The translations under genes were made by a program, and so were the position numbers. From UBA5109 sp038148755 (GTDB taxonomy: Bacteria > Pseudomonadota > Gammaproteobacteria > Pseudomonadales > Pseudohongiellaceae), in contig JAYQWA010000001.1 of assembly GCA_038148755.1 (NCBI GenBank), positions 62,001-126,000 of the forward strand: a stretch of 64,000 nucleotides of DNA, written 5' to 3'. Below, piece after piece: positions 33,609-41,982 of this stretch; position 1 is the first letter of the stretch, and each line of letters opens with the position of its first letter. The notes below the pieces were generated by a model. That model did not search any database. It worked only from the letters and a program-made list of their open reading frames with translations, and was not told the DNA's origin.

Positions 33609-34991
33609 TTACTTGCCAATACAAAAAGAAGAAAAAATTTCACCAAGCAGGTCATCAGAACTGAATTCACCTGTTATCTCATTTAGAGATTGCTGTGCCT
33701 GATTTAATTCATCTGCCAGTAATTCTCCTGCCCGGTACTGGAGAAGCTGCTCCTGGGCATTGATTAACGAAGACCTTGCTCGATTTAAGGCGTTAATATG
33801 GCGTCGTCTGGCAATAAAACCACCTTCCTCAATCAACGAGAATCCAGCCATGCCTTTTAAATGTGAAATCAGGTTTTCAATACCATTTTTTTTCAGTACG
33901 GAAACGCTGACACTATAAACCCCTAGCTTTTTATCAAAGTTAATCCCTGCTTGTTGTTCGTTTAAATCAATTTTATTGTTAACCAGCGTGATTTTTTCCA
34001 GTGTTGGTATTTCTGTTACCAGGTTCTGCCACATTGCAGACTGATCATCAAAGTGCTTGTTACTGTCAGTTAGCAATAAAATATGATCAGCTTTTTTTAT
34101 GGCATCCCAGGTTCGTTTCATACCTTCTTGTTCAACAGGGTCTGTGCTTTCCCGCAGGCCGGCTGTGTCAATAATATGAACAGGTAATCCATCCAGATTG
34201 ATAAATTCTTTTAAGGTGTCACGAGTAGTTCCCGGAATATCTGTGACTATTGCTGAAGACTGTCCACTAAACAGATTTAAAAGACTGGATTTTCCAGCGT
34301 TTGGTTCACCTATTATTACAATGGAAAAACCATCTCTTAAAATACTGCCAGTTTTAGCTTGAGCCAGTATTTTATCCAGACCATGAATAAGTGATGAAAG
34401 CTTATTTTTAACCTGATCAGAGGCAAGGAAATCAATTTCTTCTTCCGGAAAGTCTATTGCTGCTTCGACAAAAACACGTAACTCAATAACGGATGAGACG
34501 AGAGAATTTATTAAAGAGGAAAACTCACCTTGTAGTGAACGTAAGGCATACTGAGCGGCAACAGAAGAATGGCTTTCTATAAGATCAGCAATTGCTTCAG
34601 CCTGGGTCAGGTCAATTTTATTGTTTAAAAATGCACGCTGGGAAAACTCTCCAGGATTAGCAATTCTGGCACCACAGGAGACGATGGTTTGCATTAGCTG
34701 GTCAAGAATTATAGGACCACCGTGAGCCTGAAATTCAATAACATCTTCACCGGTAAAAGAATTGGGAGCAGGAAAAAACAGGCTTAAACCTTTATCAATA
34801 ATTTTATTATTGTTATCTAAAAAGGTTGAATAAAAAGCATATCTTGCAGGAGGAACCTCTCCGATAATTGCTGCAGATATTGTTTTTGTCAGGGGTCCGG
34901 ATATCCGGATAATGCCAACACCGCCAACACCTCTAGGGGTGGCAATTGCACAAATCGTATCAGTATAAAGATCGCTGTTGGCTTTTGGCAT
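33609..34991 (-). CDS. mnmE: tRNA modification GTPase
   Basis: GTPase that works with MnmG on U34 of tRNAs. The 460-residue protein has the N-terminal formyl-THF-binding domain (DTICAIATPRGVGGVGIIRISGP; FTGEDVIEFQAHGG), a helical domain, an inserted G domain with GEPNAGKSSLLNLF near 226-239, TDIPGTTRDT, DTAGLRES and NKID, and the C-terminal motif CIGK with the catalytic-site Cys. It is 14 bases downstream of yidC. Confidence 0.96.
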   Translation of the reverse strand: MPKANSDLYTDTICAIATPRGVGGVGIIRISGPLTKTISAAIIGEVPPARYAFYSTFLDNNNKIIDKGLSLFFPAPNSFTGEDVIEFQAHGGPIILDQLMQTIVSCGARIANPGEFSQRAFLNNKIDLTQAEAIADLIESHSSVAAQYALRSLQGEFSSLINSLVSSVIELRVFVEAAIDFPEEEIDFLASDQVKNKLSSLIHGLDKILAQAKTGSILRDGFSIVIIGEPNAGKSSLLNLFSGQSSAIVTDIPGTTRDTLKEFINLDGLPVHIIDTAGLRESTDPVEQEGMKRTWDAIKKADHILLLTDSNKHFDDQSAMWQNLVTEIPTLEKITLVNNKIDLNEQQAGINFDKKLGVYSVSVSVLKKNGIENLISHLKGMAGFSLIEEGGFIARRRHINALNRARSSLINAQEQLLQYRAGELLADELNQAQQSLNEITGEFSSDDLLGEIFSSFCIGK

Positions 34992-35005
34992 GAAAGGACA
35001 TATAA

Positions 35006-36685
35006 CTATGCAGCTTTAGTTTCGTATGATTTATTAACACTACGAATGATGTAGGACTGTTGTGCAATATTAAACACGTTACTGACTAACCAGTATAAAA
35101 CCAGTCCGGCTGGAAACCATAAAAAGAAGACCGTAAAAATGACAGGCATAAACTTCATAACTTTTGCCTGAACTGGATCAGAAGTTGCCATTGGTGATAG
35201 TAGCTGTGAGACAAACATGGATGCGCCCATAATTAACGGCAAAATAAAATAAGGATCCATTACAGATAAATCTGTGTACCATAAAAGGAATGGTGCCTGT
35301 CTTAATTCAATACTCTTCATTAATACCCAATATATACCTATTAGTACTGGCATTTGTAACAGCATGGGTAAGCAGCCACCAAAAGGGTTTACTTTTTCTT
35401 TTTTCCAAAGCTCCATTTGAGCTTGCATAAGTTTCTGTTTGTCTTCGCCATAACGATCTTTAAGCTGATTTATTTTAGGAGCCAGACGCCGCATTTTTGC
35501 CATAGAACGATAACTGGAAGCAGATAAGCGCATAAAAAGAATTTTTATTACGATGGTTAAGCCAATAATAGACCAACCATAATTTCCTATTGCTCCATTA
35601 ATTTGCATTAACAACCAGAAAATAGGTTGAGCAATAAACCAGAGCCAACCATAGTCAATGGTTAAATCCAGATCTTGATGAATTTCTTCCAGACGGTATT
35701 GATCTTTTGGACCAGCCCAAAATCCAGCTTCAATAGTTTGAACTTCACCTGGAGCGACCGAAGTGGCAGGGCTAACGAAACCCATTAAATATTCTCCCGC
35801 ATTATTTCGCCGAGTGGTATAGGTGTTTATCTGATCTTGCTGTGGAATCCAGCTACTTAGGAAATAATGTTGCGAGAAAGCAATCCAGCCGCCATTAACG
35901 GTGTATGGTGGCTCTCCATCATCCATATCATCAAAATCTATCTTTTTATACGGGTCATCTTCAAGATTGAGAGCAGCACCCAGAAAGTCTCTTAACCCAA
36001 AACCACCAACTGAACTTGGATCAGGCGTTCGGTCTCTTTTAATATCACCAAAAAGATTGGCAGACCAAACAGCCGGGCTTTGGTTATCAATGATGTACTC
36101 GACGTTAATTAAGTAATCATCAGCAGAAAAAGTAAACCGCTTTGTAATGATTACTCCGGCAGGATCTGTATAAACCAGGTCTACAGATAAATTGCCGCTT
36201 TCCAGCGAATAACTTGATTGTGCAGATTGATACAGCGGGCGCCCCTCAGCGTTATTATCAGGCCCGTTTTCACCGATTAATCCACTGCGCGAAATATAAA
36301 GTCCGGAATTGTCATTTTTAAGCAGAACAAAAGGATCCTGGGGAGCATCCAAACTAATTGGATATTTAGGTAAGGAAATGGAAACAATATCTCCGCCCAA
36401 CAAATCTATTTTTGCTTCGTGAACTGGCGTTGATATTGAGATCAAATTGTTATTAATGGCGCTGCTTGTTGCAGTTGCGCCGGATGCATTTTGAACCAGT
36501 GGCAAGTCGCCAGGCTGGTTGCTATTAGTTATCTCTGGCAGATCAAGCGTGTTTCGCGCAGGAGTAGAAGACAGCTCAGCACTTAATTGCTGGGTTTGCT
36601 GAGGATAGTCCTCATTCCAGGCTAAAAGCATTAAGTAAGAAACAATGGCTAGGCCGGCAATTAAAGCGTTTCGGGTATGATCCAT
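35006..36685 (-). CDS. yidC: Membrane protein insertase
   Basis: Inner-membrane insertase that assists SecYEG and inserts small proteins such as AtpE. The 559-residue protein begins MDHTRNALIAGLAIVSYLMLLAW (first transmembrane helix), has a large periplasmic beta-rich P1 domain, and ends with the conserved insertase core (WLWFIAQPIFWLLMQINGAIGNYGWSIIGLTIVIKILFMRLS, the hydrophilic-groove Arg, and LPMLLQMPVLIGIYWVLMKSIELRQAPF). I start at ATG 36685, seven bases after yidD; an open frame extends 36 codons further upstream inside yidD but is not family-like. Confidence 0.95.
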   Translation of the reverse strand: MDHTRNALIAGLAIVSYLMLLAWNEDYPQQTQQLSAELSSTPARNTLDLPEITNSNQPGDLPLVQNASGATATSSAINNNLISISTPVHEAKIDLLGGDIVSISLPKYPISLDAPQDPFVLLKNDNSGLYISRSGLIGENGPDNNAEGRPLYQSAQSSYSLESGNLSVDLVYTDPAGVIITKRFTFSADDYLINVEYIIDNQSPAVWSANLFGDIKRDRTPDPSSVGGFGLRDFLGAALNLEDDPYKKIDFDDMDDGEPPYTVNGGWIAFSQHYFLSSWIPQQDQINTYTTRRNNAGEYLMGFVSPATSVAPGEVQTIEAGFWAGPKDQYRLEEIHQDLDLTIDYGWLWFIAQPIFWLLMQINGAIGNYGWSIIGLTIVIKILFMRLSASSYRSMAKMRRLAPKINQLKDRYGEDKQKLMQAQMELWKKEKVNPFGGCLPMLLQMPVLIGIYWVLMKSIELRQAPFLLWYTDLSVMDPYFILPLIMGASMFVSQLLSPMATSDPVQAKVMKFMPVIFTVFFLWFPAGLVLYWLVSNVFNIAQQSYIIRSVNKSYETKAA

Positions 36686-36692
36686 GATATTG

Positions 36693-36953
36693 TTACTTTC
36701 GGTTAGTTGATTCGGATAGTTTAGGAACCGGGTCGTAGCCACCCTCATGATAGGGGTGGCAACGGCAGATTCTTCTAATACCGAGCCAACCACCTTTTAA
36801 TGCCCCGTGTTCCAAGATAGCTTCTCTAGTAAAGGCAGAACAGCTTGGATAGTATCGGCAATGTTGGCCTATTAAAGGACTAATTAAATAGCGGTAAGTA
36901 TCTATTATTCCTAAAAAGATTTTGCTAAGCAGAGACGGTTTCTGGGCTGGCAT
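36693..36953 (-). CDS. yidD: Membrane protein insertion efficiency factor
   Basis: Small amphipathic protein of 86 residues that assists YidC-dependent insertion. The family core YRYLISPLIGQHCRYYPSCSAFTREAILEHGALKGGWLGIRRICRCHPYHEGGYDPVP is essentially complete, including the three conserved Cys. It overlaps rnpA by one base and lies just upstream of yidC, as in most Proteobacteria. Confidence 0.95.
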   Translation of the reverse strand: MPAQKPSLLSKIFLGIIDTYRYLISPLIGQHCRYYPSCSAFTREAILEHGALKGGWLGIRRICRCHPYHEGGYDPVPKLSESTNRK

Positions 36954-37315
36954 TATCTAGCTCTGTCAAGTTTGTTTACTAACTCATCAAATAAAAGATT
37001 TATTTGAACCAGTACATCGGAGTTATTCATTTTATCCAGGCCCTGCCTGACCAGAACAACCATGTCGATTGTACCAAACTCTTCCTGTCTGAGCCGAAAA
37101 GTTTCACGAATTATTCTCTTTAACCTGTTTCTTTGAACCGCACTTTTTACATTTTTTTTGGCGACAACCATACCAAGACGTGGAGCCTGTTCGGACTTCC
37201 GGACAAGTATTAGCAAAGAGGAGGCAGACAGCTTGAAATCCGCTTTTTGAAAAACCCTGCTGTATTGTGAAGGACCCAACAGGCGGGAAGCTTTACTAAA
37301 GCCCTGTTTGGCCAT
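36953..37315 (-). CDS. rnpA: Ribonuclease P protein component
   Basis: Basic protein that assists RNase P RNA in 5' maturation of tRNAs. The 120-residue product shows SRLLGPSQYSRVFQKADFK near 10-28 and the RNR signature AVQRNRLKRIIRETFRLRQ near 65-83 that contacts the RNA. It lies between rpmH and yidD, the universal arrangement, and overlaps yidD by one base. Confidence 0.95.
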   Translation of the reverse strand: MAKQGFSKASRLLGPSQYSRVFQKADFKLSASSLLILVRKSEQAPRLGMVVAKKNVKSAVQRNRLKRIIRETFRLRQEEFGTIDMVVLVRQGLDKMNNSDVLVQINLLFDELVNKLDRAR

Positions 37316-37425
37316 CGCTTTCTCCTTGTTGGTGAAGAATGCCAGACTAGCGAAGCAAGCTGAAGAAAGCTAAAACTTATCTAAAGGCTTAAACTGTTAT
37401 AGCATTCCGGCTTCGCGTAAAGCTC

Positions 37426-37560
37426 TCAGGCTGAGAGTTTAGCTCTGCCTTTGGCTCTTCTGCGATTCAGGACCTGTCGCCCGCCCTTACTTGCCATTCT
37501 TGATCTGAAACCATGAGTTCTGGCTCTTTTCAATACGCTTGGCTGAAATGTTCTTTTCAT
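37426..37560 (-). CDS. rpmH: 50S ribosomal protein L34
   Basis: Forty-four-residue ribosomal protein. It starts MKRTFQPSVLKRARTHGF and continues SRMASKGGRQVLNRRRAKGR, the invariant L34 sequence, ending AKLSA before TGA at 37426-37428. Start ATG is at 37560. It is the first leftward gene from the origin region and precedes rnpA by 110 bases. Confidence 0.97.
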   Translation of the reverse strand: MKRTFQPSVLKRARTHGFRSRMASKGGRQVLNRRRAKGRAKLSA

Positions 37561-37781
37561 AACAAACTCTAATTATCGAATTATTAAAAAAGGCTATGAC
37601 TATAAATTGTCGAGATGCCTTATAACAGGGGTCGCGATTCTAAATGGTTAATATAGGGAAAGCAAGAAAGGTAAGAAAAATAAAGGTTTGTTAGTGGTAT
37701 TTATTAAATAACCATACATTCTTGTGTGCTTTTTTTTTACTGGAGAAAAAGCTAGAAAGGAAAGTGCTTTGAGCCAACAAC

Positions 37782-37801
37782 TTACACACAAGTTATACAC
37801 A
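37782..37801 (+). promoter_or_regulatory. DnaA boxes (pair)
   Basis: TTACACACA (37782-37790, one mismatch) and TTATACACA (37793-37801, perfect to TTATNCACA) lie side by side two bases apart, an arrangement that allows cooperative DnaA binding at an origin. Confidence 0.7.
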
Positions 37802-37862
37802 GGAAATGCTTGATAAATACACCCGGGAAACGCGCTTTTTTAAGGCTGGTTTTTTCAGCAGA

Positions 37863-37884
37863 AATATCATAACACTATGATATT
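37863..37884. repeat. AT-rich palindrome inside the origin region
   Basis: AATATCATA-ACAC-TATGATATT: nine-base perfect arms around four bases, positioned between the DnaA boxes. It may be part of the unwinding element or a binding site for an origin regulator. The symmetry is directly visible; function is inference. Confidence 0.6.
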
Positions 37885-37930
37885 AAAAGCTTTTTAAAGG
37901 GATGAAAAATTTGTGTTTTTTTGGTTTTTA

Positions 37931-37939
37931 TGTGGATAA
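37931..37939 (-). promoter_or_regulatory. DnaA box (reverse strand)
   Basis: TGTGGATAA is the exact complement of TTATCCACA, the high-affinity DnaA box. It lies 70 bases before the dnaA start and could serve both in initiation and in DnaA autoregulation. Confidence 0.75.
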
Positions 37940-38009
37940 GAGTTCATCCAGTCAGTAGAATTGGATCAAAATCTAATAAGAAAAAATCAAACTTGGAGTC
38001 TTTAGCATT

Positions 38010-39623
38010 GTGATTGTAGCTACCTGGCAAAAGTGTATTTATTGCCTGAAAAACGAACTCCCTGCACAACAGTTTAATACCTGGATAAGGCCACTAAAAA
38101 TAATTGCTGAAAAAACAGAGCAAAGCATTAGTGATGGTGAAAATGTTGGAAAAGAAGTTCTGTATTTATTGGCGCCTAACAAATTTGTTCTTGAGTGGAT
38201 AAAAGATAATTTCCTTGATCGTATAACTGAGTTAATGGGCGAGCTGAGTATACACACGCCTCCGAGCATATTCCTTGGAGTAACGAGCAACTCAGGATTA
38301 GATTTAGAGAAAGCTATCAGCACGACTGATTTAAGCAACCTGCAAGCACCGGAAGATTTTGATGCTGTTGATCAACCGTTAAACACAACCACAGATATAT
38401 CTTATCGAGCAGGCACTGTAAGTAGGGGTCTGAACAACCATGAAAGCCTCCCCCAGAACAGGAAGGTTGATCAATTCAGCTTTGATACCTCGCACCAGTC
38501 AATCAGGCAGATAAATGTCGCCCAACCTGCTGTACTAAAGCAGCAGGGTGCTGACTCACAAATTAATGCAGCTAGCAAAAAAGCCGGTGGACGACTGCGC
38601 TATAAAGGCGAGCTAAATAAAAGTTATACCTTTAATAACTTTATAGAAGGCAAATCCAACCAGCTAGCCAGGGCAGCAGCGGCCCAGGTTGCTGACAATC
38701 CTGGCGGCGCTTATAACCCACTATTTATATATGGCGGTGTGGGGCTTGGTAAAACCCATCTGATGCATAGCATTGGTAATCATTTGCTTGAACAGAACCC
38801 TAATGCCAATGTGGTCTATCTGCATTCGCAAACCTTTGTAGGCAGCATGGTTTCTGCACTCCAGCTAAATGCCATTAATGAATTTAAGCGCTATTACCAT
38901 TCAGTTGATGCTTTGCTTATTGATGACATCCAGTTTTTTGCCAACAAGGAAAGATCCCAGGAAGAGTTTTTCCATACCTTTAACGCAATTTTTGAAGGTG
39001 GGCGTCAAATAATTATGACTTGCGACAAATATCACAGTGAAATCAATGGCTTAGAAGACAGGCTGAAGTCTCGTTTTGGCTGGGGCTTATCAGTAGCCGT
39101 AGAACCTCCGGAGCTCGAGACAAGAGCGGCCATCCTTATTAATAAGGCTAACCGGGAAAATGTGTTTTTGCCAAATCAGGAAGCCATGTTTATGGCGCAA
39201 AAACTACGTTCGAATGTCCGTGAACTTGAAGGAGCATTGAAAAAAGTTATTGCTCATGCCCGTTTTACAGGCAGTGAGATTTCGATACCGCTTATCAAGG
39301 AGGCCTTAAAAGATCTGCTAGCCATACAGAACAAACTTATCAGTGTTGATAATATCCAGCGTACAGTGGCAGAGTATTACAAGATTAAAATGACTGATAT
39401 GATATCGAAGCGACGCAACCGCTCAATAGCAAGGCCCCGGCAAATGGCAATGTGCTTATCCAAAGACTTAACCAACCATAGTCTGCCTGAGATAGGCACT
39501 ATGTATGGAGATCGCGACCATACCACAGTTTTACATGCCTGCCGCACAATAAATGAATTGAAAAAATCCTCTTCGGATATTTATGAAGACTATCAGAATT
39601 TGCTGAGATCCTTATCCAGTTAA
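38010..39623 (+). CDS. dnaA: Chromosomal replication initiator protein
   Basis: AAA+ initiator that melts oriC. The 537-residue protein has an N-terminal domain I (WQKCIYCLKNELPAQQFNTWIRPL), an unusually long, low-complexity domain II linker at about 90-200, the ATPase domain with Walker A GGVGLGKTH at 242-250 and Walker B LLIDDIQFF at 302-310, and domain IV with the signature GDRDHTTVLHACRTI that reads DnaA boxes. It is about 70 residues longer than E. coli DnaA, all in the linker. Translation starts at GTG 38010. dnaN follows 45 bases downstream. Confidence 0.97.
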   Translation: MIVATWQKCIYCLKNELPAQQFNTWIRPLKIIAEKTEQSISDGENVGKEVLYLLAPNKFVLEWIKDNFLDRITELMGELSIHTPPSIFLGVTSNSGLDLEKAISTTDLSNLQAPEDFDAVDQPLNTTTDISYRAGTVSRGLNNHESLPQNRKVDQFSFDTSHQSIRQINVAQPAVLKQQGADSQINAASKKAGGRLRYKGELNKSYTFNNFIEGKSNQLARAAAAQVADNPGGAYNPLFIYGGVGLGKTHLMHSIGNHLLEQNPNANVVYLHSQTFVGSMVSALQLNAINEFKRYYHSVDALLIDDIQFFANKERSQEEFFHTFNAIFEGGRQIIMTCDKYHSEINGLEDRLKSRFGWGLSVAVEPPELETRAAILINKANRENVFLPNQEAMFMAQKLRSNVRELEGALKKVIAHARFTGSEISIPLIKEALKDLLAIQNKLISVDNIQRTVAEYYKIKMTDMISKRRNRSIARPRQMAMCLSKDLTNHSLPEIGTMYGDRDHTTVLHACRTINELKKSSSDIYEDYQNLLRSLSS

Positions 39624-39668
39624 TTTCATGCCAGTAATCAGAAACCAGAGCCAGAAAAGAGAATAACC

Positions 39669-40772
39669 ATGCAATTTGAGATTTCCCGAGAGACCCTGAT
39701 TAAGCCCTTGCAATTAGTAACCGGCGTTGTAGAGAGGCGCCAGACTTTACCAGTATTGTCTAATGTTTTACTGGTGCTTGAAGGAAATCAGCTCTCTATG
39801 ACGGGAACGGACTTGGAAGTTGAGTTGATTGGCCGTGTAGAAGTAGAAAATGGTGCACAAAGCGGGGAGGTAACTGTCCCTGCCAGAAAACTCATGGATA
39901 TATGCAAATCTCTTCCCGATAGCGCTACTCTAAAAATGGAGCTTGATGACAATAAGTTGGTTATTCGGTCTGGCAGAAGCCGCTTTACTCTCTCTACTTT
40001 GCCCCCATCAGATTTTCCTAGTGTAGAAGAGTCTTCAGAGGCCCTGGAATTTTCAATTTCCCAGGAAAGGTTAAAGGAGATGTTGGATAGCACCAGTTTT
40101 GCTATGGCACAGCAGGATGTGCGTTATTATCTCAACGGCCTTTTGTTTGAAGTAAGCCCTAACTTCCTCCGTGTGGTAGCAACAGATGGGCATCGCTTAG
40201 CTATGGACACTGAAGATATGAACACGGCTGCAGATAAAACCATACAGGTTATTGTGCCGCGAAAAGGCATTCTGGAATTTGCCCGCCTCCTGGGTGAAGG
40301 TGAAGACAATGTTGATGTTGTTATTGGTTCAAATCATATTCGGGCAAAAACAGCTAATTTTACTTTTACCTCCAAGCTGGTAGATGGGAAGTTTCCGGAT
40401 TATGACAGAGTGCTGCCAAAGGGTGGAGATAAGAAAATTATCGCTGATCGTAATGAGCTTCGACAATCATTAAGCCGAACTGCAATTCTCTCCAACGAAA
40501 AGTTTCGGGGAATCCGCCTGACCTTGCTGGATGATGAAATTAAAATTCTTGCCAACAACCCGGAACAGGAAGAAGCTGAAGAAATAGTGCCTGTCGAGTA
40601 TAAAGGGGACTCTTTGGAAATAGGCTTCAACGTGAGTTACCTGGTGGATGTTCTGACAGTACTTGATACCGAAACGGTGCAAATTATTGTTTCTGATCCA
40701 AATAGCAGCGCCTTGATACAGGGAGCAGACGGCAGCAGTGCTCTTTATGTTGTCATGCCTATGCGGCTGTAA
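39669..40772 (+). CDS. dnaN: DNA polymerase III sliding clamp (beta subunit)
   Basis: Ring-shaped processivity clamp. The 367-residue protein has three clamp domains; recognisable blocks are LQLVTGVVERRQTLPVLSNVLL near 14-35, DSTSFAMAQQDVRYYLNGLLFE near 130-155, VATDGHRLA and the C-terminal SALIQGADGSSALYVVMPMRL, the usual peptide-binding end (VMPMRL). It is the second gene of the dnaA-dnaN-recF-gyrB block. Confidence 0.97.
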   Translation: MQFEISRETLIKPLQLVTGVVERRQTLPVLSNVLLVLEGNQLSMTGTDLEVELIGRVEVENGAQSGEVTVPARKLMDICKSLPDSATLKMELDDNKLVIRSGRSRFTLSTLPPSDFPSVEESSEALEFSISQERLKEMLDSTSFAMAQQDVRYYLNGLLFEVSPNFLRVVATDGHRLAMDTEDMNTAADKTIQVIVPRKGILEFARLLGEGEDNVDVVIGSNHIRAKTANFTFTSKLVDGKFPDYDRVLPKGGDKKIIADRNELRQSLSRTAILSNEKFRGIRLTLLDDEIKILANNPEQEEAEEIVPVEYKGDSLEIGFNVSYLVDVLTVLDTETVQIIVSDPNSSALIQGADGSSALYVVMPMRL

Positions 40773-40806
40773 ACCTGTCAAATGGGGCCTATTTGCCCTC
40801 TAACCC

Positions 40807-41886
40807 ATGCCATATCTAAAAAAGCTGAGCATTTCCAGATTACGCAACTTGGACTCTGCTTCGCTTGAGCCTTCCCCGGGATTTAATCTGATAGTTGGAG
40901 AAAATGGCAGCGGGAAAACATCTTTGCTTGAGGCGATTTACTTGCTCGGCAGAGGCAAAACCTTTAGAAGCAGCAGCAAGGCGCCACTTATCCAAAGGGG
41001 CGCAGAAGAAAGCGTTATTTTTGCTGAGCTTGATGACGCCAAAAGGCTGGGATTCAGCAGAACCAAATCCGGCGAACAGAAATCACATTTAAATGGTGAA
41101 AAAGTTGCAGGTTATGCTGAGCTCGCTCAAATACTGCCTCTACAAATGCTTAATGCGGACGCTTTTAACATTCTGGAAGGCGGGCCAGGAAACAGAAGAT
41201 CCTATCTTGATTGGATTGTGTTTCACGTGGAACATTCTTTTATTTTGCATTGGCGTCAAACCCAAAAAGCACTTACGAACAGGAATAGCCTGTTAAAAAG
41301 TAAAACGCCACAAATTGCTGAAATAAAGCCGTGGACGCATGAGTTTTGTCAACATGCCGAGATGGTACACCATTATCGCCAAGATTATGTTGTCAAACTT
41401 GTAGAGCACTTACAAGCTATGCTTAAAGACCTGCTGCCCCTGGATAATTTTAAGTTAAGCTATTTCAAGGGCTGGGATGAAGCACAAGAGTTAAAAGAGT
41501 CATTAGAGCAGAATTTACAAAAAGATCTTAGGTATGGCTTTACAAGTATCGGGCCACACCGAGCTGATCTCAAAATTCAGGTTGGCAAAGACTTGGCGGC
41601 AGATGTTTTATCAAGAGGACAGCAAAAACTTCTGGTAATTGCAATGAAATTGGCACAAGCAGAGATACTCAAGCAGAGCTCGAATAAAAGCTGTTTGTTT
41701 CTGGTAGACGACCTGCCTGCAGAGCTGGATAGCCTGAACAGAGAAAAGGTATTGACTATATTGGCTCGAATGGGGGGGCAGGCTTTTGTCACCGCAATCG
41801 AGAAAAGCCAGCTTTATGATGCTTTACAAAAAGAGAAAGAATTGAAGCTGTTTCACGTGGAACATGGTAAAATAACAGCTATCTAG
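40807..41886 (+). CDS. recF: DNA replication and repair protein RecF
   Basis: SMC-like ATPase that helps load RecA at gaps. The 359-residue protein has Walker A GENGSGKTS at 31-39, RGKTFR, LNGEK, the ABC signature LSRGQQKLLVIAMKLAQ near 263-279, and Walker B LFLVDDLPAELD near 298-309. Two copies of the pentapeptide FHVEH, at 139-143 and 349-353, are each encoded by the same 16-base parS-like sequence. It lies between dnaN and gyrB, its usual place. Confidence 0.95.
   Translation: MPYLKKLSISRLRNLDSASLEPSPGFNLIVGENGSGKTSLLEAIYLLGRGKTFRSSSKAPLIQRGAEESVIFAELDDAKRLGFSRTKSGEQKSHLNGEKVAGYAELAQILPLQMLNADAFNILEGGPGNRRSYLDWIVFHVEHSFILHWRQTQKALTNRNSLLKSKTPQIAEIKPWTHEFCQHAEMVHHYRQDYVVKLVEHLQAMLKDLLPLDNFKLSYFKGWDEAQELKESLEQNLQKDLRYGFTSIGPHRADLKIQVGKDLAADVLSRGQQKLLVIAMKLAQAEILKQSSNKSCLFLVDDLPAELDSLNREKVLTILARMGGQAFVTAIEKSQLYDALQKEKELKLFHVEHGKITAI
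41219..41234. promoter_or_regulatory. parS: parS-like site 1 (inside recF)
   Basis: TGTTTCACGTGGAACA differs by one base from the palindromic parS consensus TGTTTCACGTGAAACA and by one from TGTTCCACGTGGAACA. It lies within recF codons 138-143 and about 3.4 kb from the candidate oriC; parA and parB are in the same window. Confidence 0.82.
41849..41864. promoter_or_regulatory. parS: parS-like site 2 (inside recF)
   Basis: An identical TGTTTCACGTGGAACA 16-mer, 630 bases after the first (exactly 210 codons, so in the same reading frame), again spelling FHVEH in recF near its 3' end. Two identical parS sites near the origin are expected to form one ParB loading region. Confidence 0.82.
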
Positions 41887-41982
41887 AGTTTATAGATTTT
41901 CGGCCTGGAGGGCCCATGAAAACTGGGCTTTCAGGTTATGAAAACAAAGCATTCTGCCTGTTGAAAGCCTAGGGGAAGAAAT

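Larger units (their letters stand above)
37561..38009. other. oriC: Probable replication origin (oriC) between rpmH and dnaA
   Basis: A 449-base gene-free region flanked by divergent rpmH and dnaA, the place of oriC in Pseudomonas-type genomes. It holds a perfect DnaA box TTATACACA at 37793-37801, a second perfect box on the other strand (TGTGGATAA) at 37931-37939, and a one-mismatch box TTACACACA at 37782-37790. Between them lies an AT-rich segment with a 9-base-arm palindrome (37863-37884). Gene orientation switches here from leftward to rightward. The region must also carry the promoters of rpmH and dnaA. Confidence 0.78.

Noticed and set aside
36686..36793. N-terminal extension of YidC by 36 codons
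   Set aside because: It overlaps yidD and lacks family similarity; ATG 36685 gives the typical YidC N-terminal helix.
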